Shown here piece by piece: positions 1 to 7,733 of a stretch of DNA of 29,372 nucleotides. Every line of letters begins with the position of its first letter. The stretch's first letter is position 1. The notes under the pieces are model-generated. The model saw only the letters and a program-made list of their open reading frames with translations, made no database searches and was not told the origin of the DNA. The stretch is from the NCBI GenBank assembly GCA_050288085.1, contig JBNKDD010000043.1:1-29372 (forward strand), given 5' to 3'. The translations under genes and the position numbers were made by a program. This stretch comes from JBNKDD01 sp050288085 (lineage in GTDB: Bacteria; Chloroflexota; Anaerolineae; Aggregatilineales; UBA3940).

Positions 1-444
1 CTCAGCTTGAGCGGCCTTTGTTTCCCGTGCGACCCGCTCAAAAGTCGCGGGGCGGCTGGTTGGGTAGAGGAAGACAAAATCGCTCCAGGGCGTACCGTGT
101 GCCATCAGGATACGTTTTCCTGCCCACTCAAAGATTCGCTTTTCCGGGGCCGACTCGATGAAGGCGATAGTTTCATCACTGAGCGGGCGGTGACGCAGAC
201 CTTCCGCCGATCCGCGTTTGTGCATCTCATCTTGCTTGTGAACGGCTATATACTCGTGATTACCTTTGACGCACGGAATACCCCGCTCTCGGATCAGGGT
301 GATCACCTCGTCGCCTGCCTGCCCCTTTTCGACCATATCCCCGGCACAAACAAGCTGCTCGACTCCGAACGAATCGAGCAGCTTGAGCGCTTTTCGTAAA
401 CCATCCAGATCGCCGTGGATATCGGAAAGCAGGCCGATCTTCAT
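1..444 (-). CDS. Metallophosphoesterase, YfcE/MJ0936-like (3' end beyond window)
   Basis: This gene runs off the left edge; 148 codons are visible. Its ATG overlaps the TGA of the upstream metallophosphoesterase in an ATGA tetranucleotide (441-444), so the two are translationally coupled. The protein opens MKIGLLSDIHGD and carries calcineurin-like metal-binding motifs: DIH near residues 8-10, AGD near 34-36, GNHE near 61-64 and HGTPW near 128. The C-terminal GHTH motif should lie past the edge. It is clearly paralogous to its neighbour (shared CAGD, EKG, GNH and HGTPWS blocks), which suggests tandem duplication. The family holds small phosphodiesterases and phosphatases with two metal ions. 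The substrate cannot be told from sequence. The family call is secure; the exact role is unknown. Confidence 0.85.
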   Translation of the reverse strand, partial: MKIGLLSDIHGDLDGLRKALKLLDSFGVEQLVCAGDMVEKGQAGDEVITLIRERGIPCVKGNHEYIAVHKQDEMHKRGSAEGLRHRPLSDETIAFIESAPEKRIFEWAGKRILMAHGTPWSDFVFLYPTSRPATFERVARETKAAQAE

Positions 445-1088
445 GATGGCATCAGGGTTTCCGGCACGTCGATTTCGTCACCGGTGTAAATATCAAGCAC
501 CTGAAATTTGCCCTCTGGCAGAGTCAGCAGGCCGCAGGTATGGCTTCCTTCCGTCAGTTTTCCCGCCACCGATCCGGGATTGACCACCCACATATTCTTG
601 TAGCGTACCCTCATTGGGATGTGAGTATGGCCGACCACCACCAGATCCGCCTGAGTTTCCTGCCAGATTCGTTCATACACCAACGGCGGGTTATTGTGAT
701 ACAGGTACACGTGTTCGCTCCAGGGCGTACCATGCGCCAACAGCAGCGAGCGCCCAGAGAGTTCAAAACGCCTGGTGAGGGGCAGCTCTCCCAGAAAAGT
801 GATGACCTGATCGCTTAACGCATAATAGGATTGCCACACCGGGTTGCTACGGCTGCCATTTTCCAGCCACCACTGATAATTACCGATCGCGGCCTGATCG
901 TGATTGCCACGCACACAGGGGATATCCAGCTTGCGGATAATCGTCACCACTGCGTTGATGTCCGGGCCTTTTTCGGCCAGGTCACCGGCACATAGCACCT
1001 GCTCGCCCCCCCTACCATGCAGCACCTTCAACGCTTTGTACAGCGATTCAAGGTCGGCGTGAATATCCGCGATCAGGCCGATCTTCAT
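441..1088 (-). CDS. Metallophosphoesterase, YfcE/MJ0936-like
   Basis: A complete 215-residue protein of the calcineurin-like phosphoesterase superfamily, close to the usual length for YfcE/MJ0936-type enzymes. Visible motifs are DIHAD (Asp8, His10), CAGDLAEKG (Asp36), GNHD (Asn62, His63), AHGTPW and VVGHTHIPM, which together give the full set of metal ligands. It is cytoplasmic, with no signal peptide. The ATG lies 6 bp after the stop of the DUF4380-like gene, and the gene's TGA overlaps the start of the next paralogue. The unit therefore reads DUF4380-like, phosphoesterase 1, phosphoesterase 2. The reaction is hydrolysis of a phosphomonoester or phosphodiester; the substrate is unknown. Confidence 0.88.
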   Translation of the reverse strand: MKIGLIADIHADLESLYKALKVLHGRGGEQVLCAGDLAEKGPDINAVVTIIRKLDIPCVRGNHDQAAIGNYQWWLENGSRSNPVWQSYYALSDQVITFLGELPLTRRFELSGRSLLLAHGTPWSEHVYLYHNNPPLVYERIWQETQADLVVVGHTHIPMRVRYKNMWVVNPGSVAGKLTEGSHTCGLLTLPEGKFQVLDIYTGDEIDVPETLMPS

Positions 1089-1094
1089 TTCAGC

Positions 1095-2024
1095 TTAATC
1101 AACCTGCGACAGCGCGGCCTCCACCTTTGGCAAGACGTGCTTCTCCACATCGGCATCATTTTGGGGAACCTGCACATCCTTGAACAGGAACCAGTTTTCC
1201 TCATGCTCGACAACGGCACCGGGTTCGAGACTGCCAAGTGGGGACAGAGACTCGACTTCAAGCATATCGGCATTGGTAAACACTTCCGCCGAGCAGCCCA
1301 TGTCGGGATAGATCGCGCCCTTAACATGCGGGATGGTCTTCATGAATAGGTGTCCGTTACGGGCATAAGCCGCCCACCCTTCGGTGTCCAGCAGGCCGAT
1401 TTTTTGCGCCGATGTGCTATTCGCGTCCTGGCGCAGCAAGATATAGCGAGTTCCCCATGTCCAGCGCGGATCGGCGAAATCGGTATACGACCAGAGCGCC
1501 ATGGAATTCAGAGGGGCCAGGTTCTCGTTCCCATGAGGGGCACGCGGCGGCAGCGGTAAGATACCCGTCCCACCAGGGGCCATCACCGACAATGCCCAGA
1601 TTGAGAGCTCTACCGCCCATAAACCGTTGTTCCGCAGCCGGTGAACTACCTTCACGTGATCCGAATCGGCGGCCAGGGTGAGATCCATTTCTTTCTGGAT
1701 GCCGGTTGTCGGCTCGGTGGGCTGGATCAACCGGACAAAATCCCCGTGCTCATCCAGTTCGACCGGCCCATTATCGCCGTAATAAGTGCGGGGGAAAACC
1801 TCCGGCGCATGCCACAACCGGTGACCGCCATATACCAGCCAATCCTCGTCACCGGTGCGCCCCAACATATCAGGGAATTCGGTAAACTCGTTATCCTCCC
1901 CGATGAACCCAAAGCGGATAACGCGCGGGCCAACGTCGGTAGTCATGATCAGCTCAACACTCTGATTGAACAGCCGATAGCAGTTCGGCCAACCGCCATA
2001 GTTAACTTTTTCGAGAGAAGCCAT
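1095..2024 (-). CDS. DUF4380-like protein, galactose-mutarotase-type fold (tentative)
   Basis: A 309-residue cytoplasmic protein with no signal peptide. It has the look of DUF4380 or aldose-1-epimerase-like beta-sandwich proteins: an early block ending DVGPRVIRFG, a YGGHRLWHAPE block near residue 65, a GTG-PLPPRAPHG segment mid-protein, and a late Glu-rich EHEENWFLF segment. Proteins with this arrangement are often of unknown function and may bind or epimerise carbohydrate. The start is supported by a GAGGTT ribosome-binding site about 7 nt upstream. It is the first gene of the unit with the two phosphoesterases, with only 6 bp to the next ATG. I assign the family from remembered motif style, so the domain call is moderate and no reaction is claimed. 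Confidence 0.6.
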   Translation of the reverse strand: MASLEKVNYGGWPNCYRLFNQSVELIMTTDVGPRVIRFGFIGEDNEFTEFPDMLGRTGDEDWLVYGGHRLWHAPEVFPRTYYGDNGPVELDEHGDFVRLIQPTEPTTGIQKEMDLTLAADSDHVKVVHRLRNNGLWAVELSIWALSVMAPGGTGILPLPPRAPHGNENLAPLNSMALWSYTDFADPRWTWGTRYILLRQDANSTSAQKIGLLDTEGWAAYARNGHLFMKTIPHVKGAIYPDMGCSAEVFTNADMLEVESLSPLGSLEPGAVVEHEENWFLFKDVQVPQNDADVEKHVLPKVEAALSQVD

Positions 2025-2120
2025 CGTATAACCTCATATGTTGTGATTAAGAATAAATAGATCTACCGGCGATAGCGGCGATCCCCCAGATAATCCGCCA
2101 GCAGGGACTGGATTTAGTTC

Positions 2121-5100
2121 TCATCCCCTCGGCGTTGATGTCGGCGGCTCCGGCACAATCTGGATTGGCACCACAAAGGGATTCAGGAAATTACCGTCCG
2201 TTTGCACCAGCACCAACCGGATATTGTACGTACCGGGTGGGAGCGCGTCGGCATGGAGATATTCTAACACTCCGTTCGACACACTCTCGGAGTGTGTATC
2301 TCCAATGGTCACCCAGTCGTTTGGTGCGCCATCCACCAGGATAATCTCGATCTTGTAGAACCGGAACCGGGCCGGGTCAAATGATGCCGTACCCATGATC
2401 GGCCATATCCCGTACACTTCCTCATTGGTCTTTGGCGATGTGATCTCGTAGGTTGCGCCGGTGTCCGGGTCAAACCCAACAGCAGCTCCGGCACTCGCCA
2501 GCATGTCTTCTGTACAGGGAACACCCGGCACAATCGGGCGCTCATTTGTCAGTGCCCAGTTCCGCGCCCGGATCGCATCGACCGGATCAGGTGGGGCAGC
2601 CAGGAAGATTTGTAAACTGACCCCCGGCATACCGACCTGCTCCGGCAAAACCTCGCAGTATTTCGGGGTGCTGGGGCGGGGTACGCCCTCCGGCATTGCC
2701 TCCAAAATCTGGGTCATCGATTCGTTGTAGGCCGTCTGCTGCTCCTCATTGAGTGGTAGTACCGCCATCATCCACAACCCCTTCTCAAGCTGAAGCGATG
2801 CAGGGGGAAGTGCATTCCCCGCTTCATCAAGGATTGGTGTGGCGGTCGGTGTCGGCTCAATGGTTGGCGTGGCAGGAGCTTCCGTATCAAGACCACCCAC
2901 CCGGAACCATTCTGTCCGGGTGCGGGGACAACCGTCCGCAACCGGCAGCGGATCGCGCAGGGTGCTGATCACACACACCACCCGCTCCTCGACACCTTCT
3001 GGTGGGGCAAAATCGCTTCGCAGGGGTGGCAGTCCGGCCATTTCAAGCTGAGAGGTCATCGCCGGATCGTTATAGATCGCCGTCATATATTCATGCCATA
3101 ATGGAGCCGCTCCGGTCAGCCCGGAGGTTCCTTCTGCCATCGGCGAGTTATCCGTATTGCCAGCCCATACACCAACAACCAGGTGCGGCGTAAAGCCTAT
3201 TGTCCAGTTATCCCGGAAATCGTTGGTCGTGCCGGTTTTGGCTCCCGCCGGGAAGTCGAGCAGCAGCGGAGACTCAGATCCCATTGCCGGGGTACGAGCA
3301 TCATTGTCGGATAAGATATTGCTGATGATAAAGGCAATTCGCGGATCGAGCACCTCTTCCCCGACCCCCACATTCGGATCGGCAGCCGCATCATAAACCA
3401 CATTGCCATCACTATCGACGATCTTGGTAATCACGTAGGGCATAACCTTCTTGCCACCATTGGCGAAGGCGGCAAAGGCAGAGGTCATCTCAATCGGCGT
3501 GAGTTCCCCCCCGCCCAGCGTTAGCGACAGGCCGTATTGTGCCGGGTCTTCTCCCAGGCTTTCGATCCCCAGCCGCTTGGTAAACGCCAACAGATTCCCC
3601 ACGCCGACCTCGCGCAGCAGCGTCACCGCCGGGATGTTATAGGAATTTGCCAGGGCATCGCGCAGCCGCACCGGGCCATGAAATCGTCCATCGTAGTTCA
3701 CTGGCTCGTAGTCATACCCCTGCCCGATGCCGGTGTCGTAGGCCATCGGCACATCCCAGACAATATCCGCCGCTGACCAGCCTTGCTCAAGCGCTAACGC
3801 ATAGGTAAAGGGCTTCATAGTGCTGCCGGGCTGCTGTGGTGACAGGATCACGTTGACATTCCCATCGATGCTTTCATCGTTGTAATCAATGCTGCCCAGC
3901 ATGGCGAGTACTTCGCCGTTATTTGGATTGATAGCAACCAATGCAGCATTATGCAGGTTATACTCGTCTCGCAGCTCGTTGACCTGCTGTCTGGCAAGTT
4001 CTTCGGCCAGATCTTGATAATTCATATCCAGCGTGGTGTGGATCTCCAAACCGCCTTTTTGCAACAGCGCATCCAGATTTTCAACCGGCAGTTGGGCCAA
4101 TTGACGCCGCACCTCGACGGTAAAATGTGGTGCCAACAACGACACATCCGGGCTGGCAAGATCAGATACCGAAGTCGGAGAGGCTGCATAATGTGTATTA
4201 GCATCCGCTTCGGTCAGATAGCCATGCTGCACCATCAGGTCCAGCACCTGGCGTTGGCGGGCTTTGGCCGTATCAAAGTTGGTGTAGGGGTCCCAACCTG
4301 CCGGTGACTGCACCAACCCAGCCAGGAAGGATGCTTCGGCAAAGGTCAATTCGGTAGCGTGCTTGTCGAAATAAACATCAGCTGCCCCTTCGACACCATA
4401 AGCCAGGTTCCCGAAATAGACTTCGTTCAGGTAAAGCTCAAGGATTTCATCTTTGCTGAACTGCTGAGTCATTACCCAGGCCAGCGCCGCTTCTTTCAGT
4501 TTCCGCCGTAAGGTGACCTCGGTGCGCTCATCAACCTCAAACACGATCTGCTTGATCAACTGCTGGGTGATCGTGCTCGCCCCGGAGACGATCTCCTTTT
4601 CCTTATACCATTGCAGCGCCGCCCGTGAGATCGACTTCGGATCAAAGCCGGGGTTATCGTAGAAGCTGTCATCTTCAACCGCGATGATCGCCCACCGCAT
4701 CGAAAACGGGATATCGTCCAGGGGGACCTCGGTGCGGCGGCCTTCGCCAAACACCTCGTACAGCAGGTTCCCGTCCCGGTCATAGATATAACTGGACTCG
4801 AAATCCTCGACACCCTCCAGCGATTGCAGCCGGACCATGTCCTCTTCCAACTCACCCTTCAGCGATTGGTAGACCACCAACCCGATGATGAAACCTGTCC
4901 CCAGGATAATCACCAGTACCATCCCGGCGATTGCCAGCCAGGTCTTCAAGCACCCACCAAAACTTCGCCGCTGCCGCCGCCGTTTTTTCGACGGGGGTGA
5001 AGGTGGCTGTGATGGCGGCAAAACTTCTTCTTGAGGTGGCTGGTAAGGATCTTCGTCGAAATAAACCGGTTGGGATGGGCGCGTCAATGGGCCCGGCGGG

Positions 5101-5174
5101 GCCGGATAAGTATCCTGCTCCCAGCTTGGCCGACCGGGTTGAGTGGGATCATCTTCATATGGATCAGGCTGCAT
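2121..5174 (-). CDS. Class A penicillin-binding protein (PBP1A-type transglycosylase/transpeptidase)
   Basis: A 1017-residue bifunctional peptidoglycan synthase. A Pro-rich, basic cytoplasmic N-terminus (about 1-75) precedes a transmembrane anchor near 78-103. The GT51 glycosyltransferase domain follows, with AVEDDSFYDNPG (catalytic Glu near 167), GASTITQQL, and LNEVYFGNLAYGVEGAA. The transpeptidase domain has GSTMKPF (nucleophile Ser near 451), NSYN near 510 and KTGTTNDFRDNW near 646. After it come a Thr/Pro linker (TEPTPTATPI-like, near 750) and a C-terminal Ig-like beta-domain ending PEPPTSTPRG. I chose the ATG at 5174 because AGAGG stands 9 nt before it; the alternative ATG at 5183 directly abuts that AGAGG with no spacing. 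It works at the outer face of the membrane in cell-wall synthesis. The neighbouring phosphoesterase genes give no functional hint. Confidence 0.96.
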   Translation of the reverse strand: MQPDPYEDDPTQPGRPSWEQDTYPAPPGPLTRPSQPVYFDEDPYQPPQEEVLPPSQPPSPPSKKRRRQRRSFGGCLKTWLAIAGMVLVIILGTGFIIGLVVYQSLKGELEEDMVRLQSLEGVEDFESSYIYDRDGNLLYEVFGEGRRTEVPLDDIPFSMRWAIIAVEDDSFYDNPGFDPKSISRAALQWYKEKEIVSGASTITQQLIKQIVFEVDERTEVTLRRKLKEAALAWVMTQQFSKDEILELYLNEVYFGNLAYGVEGAADVYFDKHATELTFAEASFLAGLVQSPAGWDPYTNFDTAKARQRQVLDLMVQHGYLTEADANTHYAASPTSVSDLASPDVSLLAPHFTVEVRRQLAQLPVENLDALLQKGGLEIHTTLDMNYQDLAEELARQQVNELRDEYNLHNAALVAINPNNGEVLAMLGSIDYNDESIDGNVNVILSPQQPGSTMKPFTYALALEQGWSAADIVWDVPMAYDTGIGQGYDYEPVNYDGRFHGPVRLRDALANSYNIPAVTLLREVGVGNLLAFTKRLGIESLGEDPAQYGLSLTLGGGELTPIEMTSAFAAFANGGKKVMPYVITKIVDSDGNVVYDAAADPNVGVGEEVLDPRIAFIISNILSDNDARTPAMGSESPLLLDFPAGAKTGTTNDFRDNWTIGFTPHLVVGVWAGNTDNSPMAEGTSGLTGAAPLWHEYMTAIYNDPAMTSQLEMAGLPPLRSDFAPPEGVEERVVCVISTLRDPLPVADGCPRTRTEWFRVGGLDTEAPATPTIEPTPTATPILDEAGNALPPASLQLEKGLWMMAVLPLNEEQQTAYNESMTQILEAMPEGVPRPSTPKYCEVLPEQVGMPGVSLQIFLAAPPDPVDAIRARNWALTNERPIVPGVPCTEDMLASAGAAVGFDPDTGATYEITSPKTNEEVYGIWPIMGTASFDPARFRFYKIEIILVDGAPNDWVTIGDTHSESVSNGVLEYLHADALPPGTYNIRLVLVQTDGNFLNPFVVPIQIVPEPPTSTPRG

Positions 5175-5212
5175 GAGCGTCATCCTCTGTTTTTTCTATT
5201 GGGCTGGGCCTG

Positions 5213-5240
5213 ATTCTAGCACGCCCTGTCAGTCAGGCAA
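5213..5240 (-). promoter_or_regulatory. Predicted sigma-70-type promoter of the PBP gene
   Basis: On the minus strand TTGCCT (5235-5240) is followed after 16 nt by TAGAAT (5213-5218), which is preceded by TGC, an extended -10. It lies about 40 bp before the chosen PBP start and is back to back with a plus-strand promoter. Confidence 0.55.
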
Positions 5241-5242
5241 AG

Positions 5243-5271
5243 TTGATTTACATAGGAAATCGATGTATGAT
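5243..5271 (+). promoter_or_regulatory. Predicted sigma-70-type promoter of the membrane-protein pair
   Basis: TTGATT (5243-5248), a 17-nt spacer and TATGAT (5266-5271), about 33 bp before the ATG at 5304. It is divergent from the PBP promoter. Confidence 0.5.
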
Positions 5272-5303
5272 GTCGATAGTTCTGTAATGTCGGAGAATTG
5301 ATC

Positions 5304-6155
5304 ATGCCGGTAGGCAAAGGTGAAATTGTTTTTCTCGAACGTGTCCCACCCTCCGGGGTTCGAAAGTGGCAGCGCGCCAGGCTTTTTCTCGATCCGATCG
5401 CCGGACGCCTGACCCTGCGATATCGGGATGGCCTGCGCAAAAAAGAAACCCTGGAGTGGCAGGTAAACCAGATCGAGACACTCTCTGTTGAGATGCACCC
5501 CAATCCCCACAGCAGAATCTACGAGAGCGCCATTTTGATACTGCTTATGCTGCTGCTCACTAACCTGATATCCCGTTTTAACCTGGAAGATACCTTCTTT
5601 GAAGTGCTCGTTGAGATGTTACCAATCTTGCTGGGAGCCGTATTGGCTGCCGGGATTTCACGCCTGATCAAAGTACCCGTAATCCAGATCAAGGTTCCGG
5701 ACACGGCCCACCTGCCAGAGAAACAATATTCCATCTACGGCCCGCTCCAACAGGCCATCAGGCAGCACTTGCAGCGCGAAACAGATAAACAGGGCAAAGC
5801 GATCACAGAGGCCGAACTTGATACGATGATGACCGCTGTTGAAGAAAAAGTTCCAGAGCCGGTACAGGAAACGCTTCACAAAGTACGTGGCGTTATCACA
5901 ACATTCGACCCTGGTACATTCCGACTGCATGGTGCACGCTGGGGCAGCATCAACAAAACGCAGGCCCTCGCCCGGCGGCTGGAACAAATCCTGATCGACC
6001 ACCGGGTGGCAGGCAAAATGTCTGGCCGGTGGCATGATTTACCCTGGCAGCGTTCACAACTTATTTCCACCCTCAGCCGCTTGGTAGCCTTACTCATCGT
6101 ATTGGGGGTACTGGGCTATACTCTCTGGATAGGATACAGTACAAGCTGGCGATGA
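5304..6155 (+). CDS. Hypothetical membrane protein with three predicted TM segments
   Basis: I do not recognise a family. The 283-residue protein begins with a soluble, beta-rich and basic stretch of about 70 residues that could be a small PH-like domain (inference). It is followed by two hydrophobic segments (about 75-90 and 105-122), a long soluble part (about 125-255) rich in charged helices, and a third TM segment at the extreme C-terminus (about 258-276). I chose the ATG at 5304 because CGGAG stands 8 nt upstream; a TTG two codons earlier is the longer alternative. Its TGA overlaps the ATG of the next gene (ATGA, 6152-6155), so the two products are probably made together and may form a complex. 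Confidence 0.7.
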   Translation: MPVGKGEIVFLERVPPSGVRKWQRARLFLDPIAGRLTLRYRDGLRKKETLEWQVNQIETLSVEMHPNPHSRIYESAILILLMLLLTNLISRFNLEDTFFEVLVEMLPILLGAVLAAGISRLIKVPVIQIKVPDTAHLPEKQYSIYGPLQQAIRQHLQRETDKQGKAITEAELDTMMTAVEEKVPEPVQETLHKVRGVITTFDPGTFRLHGARWGSINKTQALARRLEQILIDHRVAGKMSGRWHDLPWQRSQLISTLSRLVALLIVLGVLGYTLWIGYSTSWR

Positions 6156-6889
6156 AGATAGACTATGTAGAACGATGGGGGTTTGATAACACGTTTATGC
6201 CTATACTGCTGATTATCCTGTGTCTTGTTTTGATAGCTGTCGGGTTGCTGCTGGCAATCCGAGGGGGGCAGCCGGTTCGTAAAAGGGCGATCCCGTGTGC
6301 CGTCGTCGGAATTGGGCTGCTGGCGATAGGGACAGTCGCTTACTTTCAGGCCCCATCCCTACCCGTGATCCACACTCTGGCTGAAATACGGGCGCTCCCG
6401 GATGGCTCCCCGGCGCTGATGGTAGGTCATGTCAGCAATTATATGCGGACGATTGAGAGATCGTACGTCGCCTACATGCGCAGTACATCTGAGCGTCATA
6501 CCCCCGTGCTGCTGATCACCCTATCTGATGGCAGTGAGATCACGTTGAGTGATGGAGATTATGCAGAACTTAACTGGCCGGTTGAGCAACAGGCCGGAGA
6601 TGAAGTCCACTACCTGACCAATGGCGACCCGGTGGTCGCTGTCGGGCAGGTCAAGCAGTGGACACAGGAGCTTGGTAACTGTGAATATGTTGGGCAGCGA
6701 TCGGCGGGTTTCCTCTTTTTTACTGCCGATACTGTCTTTGTCGGAACGCTGGATTCATACCTTGCCTACCAGAACCCGGCCTGGCCCATTCTCAAGATAG
6801 TTCCTTATCTCGGCTGGGTAACCGGCGTCCTGCTGATTGGATTGGCCGGGTGGTTTTGGCTTTCCCACCGGTTCCGGCAGACTGATTAA
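6152..6889 (+). CDS. Hypothetical membrane protein, TM-TM-soluble domain-TM
   Basis: A 245-residue protein with two N-terminal membrane segments (about 17-37 and 46-66), a soluble domain (about 70-212) and a final TM (about 217-237) before a short basic tail. The soluble part begins IHTLAEIRALPDGSPALMVGHVSNY, which is reminiscent of the OB- or BAM-like domain in GIDE-type membrane proteins, where a short motif about residue number and 'G-x-V' starts the barrel; this is a weak inference. It shares a start/stop overlap with the preceding membrane protein. It converges with the SDR gene, with 6 bp between the two stop codons. Function unknown. Confidence 0.7.
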   Translation: MKIDYVERWGFDNTFMPILLIILCLVLIAVGLLLAIRGGQPVRKRAIPCAVVGIGLLAIGTVAYFQAPSLPVIHTLAEIRALPDGSPALMVGHVSNYMRTIERSYVAYMRSTSERHTPVLLITLSDGSEITLSDGDYAELNWPVEQQAGDEVHYLTNGDPVVAVGQVKQWTQELGNCEYVGQRSAGFLFFTADTVFVGTLDSYLAYQNPAWPILKIVPYLGWVTGVLLIGLAGWFWLSHRFRQTD

Positions 6890-6895
6890 CCGGCA

Positions 6896-7708
6896 TCACC
6901 GCCCTTTTTCAATCGCACGGCGGGCGATATTATCGGTCAGGGTGGGGGCGATCAGCCGGAGCCACTGCCCGATCTTCAATCGGAAAGCCATCAGGTCGTC
7001 GCGCTTGCGTTTCACCATCGCCTTGATGATATCCCGAACGGCATCCTCTGTAGTCGTGACAGCGCTGTAATCCACCCGGTGATCTTTGCCGAAGGGCTTA
7101 CCATCTGGCCCCACATTTCGCTCGTGGATGCCGGTTGCCACAAAGCCCGGATAGACCGACGTCATCGTCACGCCGTCGTCCGCCAGCTCGATCCGCAAAG
7201 TGTCGGCAAAACCCGTCAGCGCGTGCTTGCTGGGAGCATAGCCACTCCGCTCCGGGATACCACCTTTGCCAGCCGCACTATTGATGAACACGACCCGCCC
7301 CTTGGTTTCTTTGAGATAAGGCAGGGCATAATAGGTGCAATACAGGCTGCCGAAGAAATTCACCTGCATAATCCGCTCAAAGATAGCCAGGTCTTGCACC
7401 TCGTCGAAGCGTCCCCACATGCTGATCCCCGCATTGTTGACCAGCGTGTCGATCCGCCCGTAGGCTTCAACCGTCTGTTTGATCAGTTCCTCGCATTGCG
7501 CCGATTCGCCAACATCGGTCTGAACGGTGATCGCTTCGCCGCCGCGCTTGCGACATTCCTCTGCAACCTGTTCTAATTTCTCGCTGTTCCGGGCAGCCAG
7601 GGCCAGCTTCGCCCCCTGATCGGCAAGCTGCCGGGCCATCTCTGCGCCCATGCCACTCGATGCACCGGTGATGATCACCACGTTATCACGGAAAGTCTGA
7701 TCGGGCAT
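6896..7708 (-). CDS. SDR-family NAD(P)-dependent oxidoreductase
   Basis: A 270-residue classical short-chain dehydrogenase/reductase. The nucleotide-binding motif TGASSGMG is at 14-21, ALAARN near 37-41 suggests NADP preference (inference), and NNAG is at 91-94. The catalytic residues are Ser144, Tyr157 and Lys161 in an S-Y-xxx-K arrangement (FINSAAGKGG... SGYAPSKHA). The C-terminal basic segment (KAMVKRKRDDL) may contact the membrane. The ATG follows AAGGAG at 7 nt spacing. It starts 25 bp after the stop of the membrane-fused alpha/beta hydrolase and is probably cotranscribed with it. The substrate (a hydroxy or keto compound, perhaps lipid-like) is unknown. Confidence 0.92.
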   Translation of the reverse strand: MPDQTFRDNVVIITGASSGMGAEMARQLADQGAKLALAARNSEKLEQVAEECRKRGGEAITVQTDVGESAQCEELIKQTVEAYGRIDTLVNNAGISMWGRFDEVQDLAIFERIMQVNFFGSLYCTYYALPYLKETKGRVVFINSAAGKGGIPERSGYAPSKHALTGFADTLRIELADDGVTMTSVYPGFVATGIHERNVGPDGKPFGKDHRVDYSAVTTTEDAVRDIIKAMVKRKRDDLMAFRLKIGQWLRLIAPTLTDNIARRAIEKGR

Positions 7709-7733
7709 GTGAGTCTCCTTGCTGTGGTTGTAT

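Noticed and set aside
3951..4307. Antisense reading frames across the PBP gene, e.g. 118 codons on the plus strand
   Set aside because: They have no ribosome-binding site and no recognisable motif, and lie fully within a well-supported gene.
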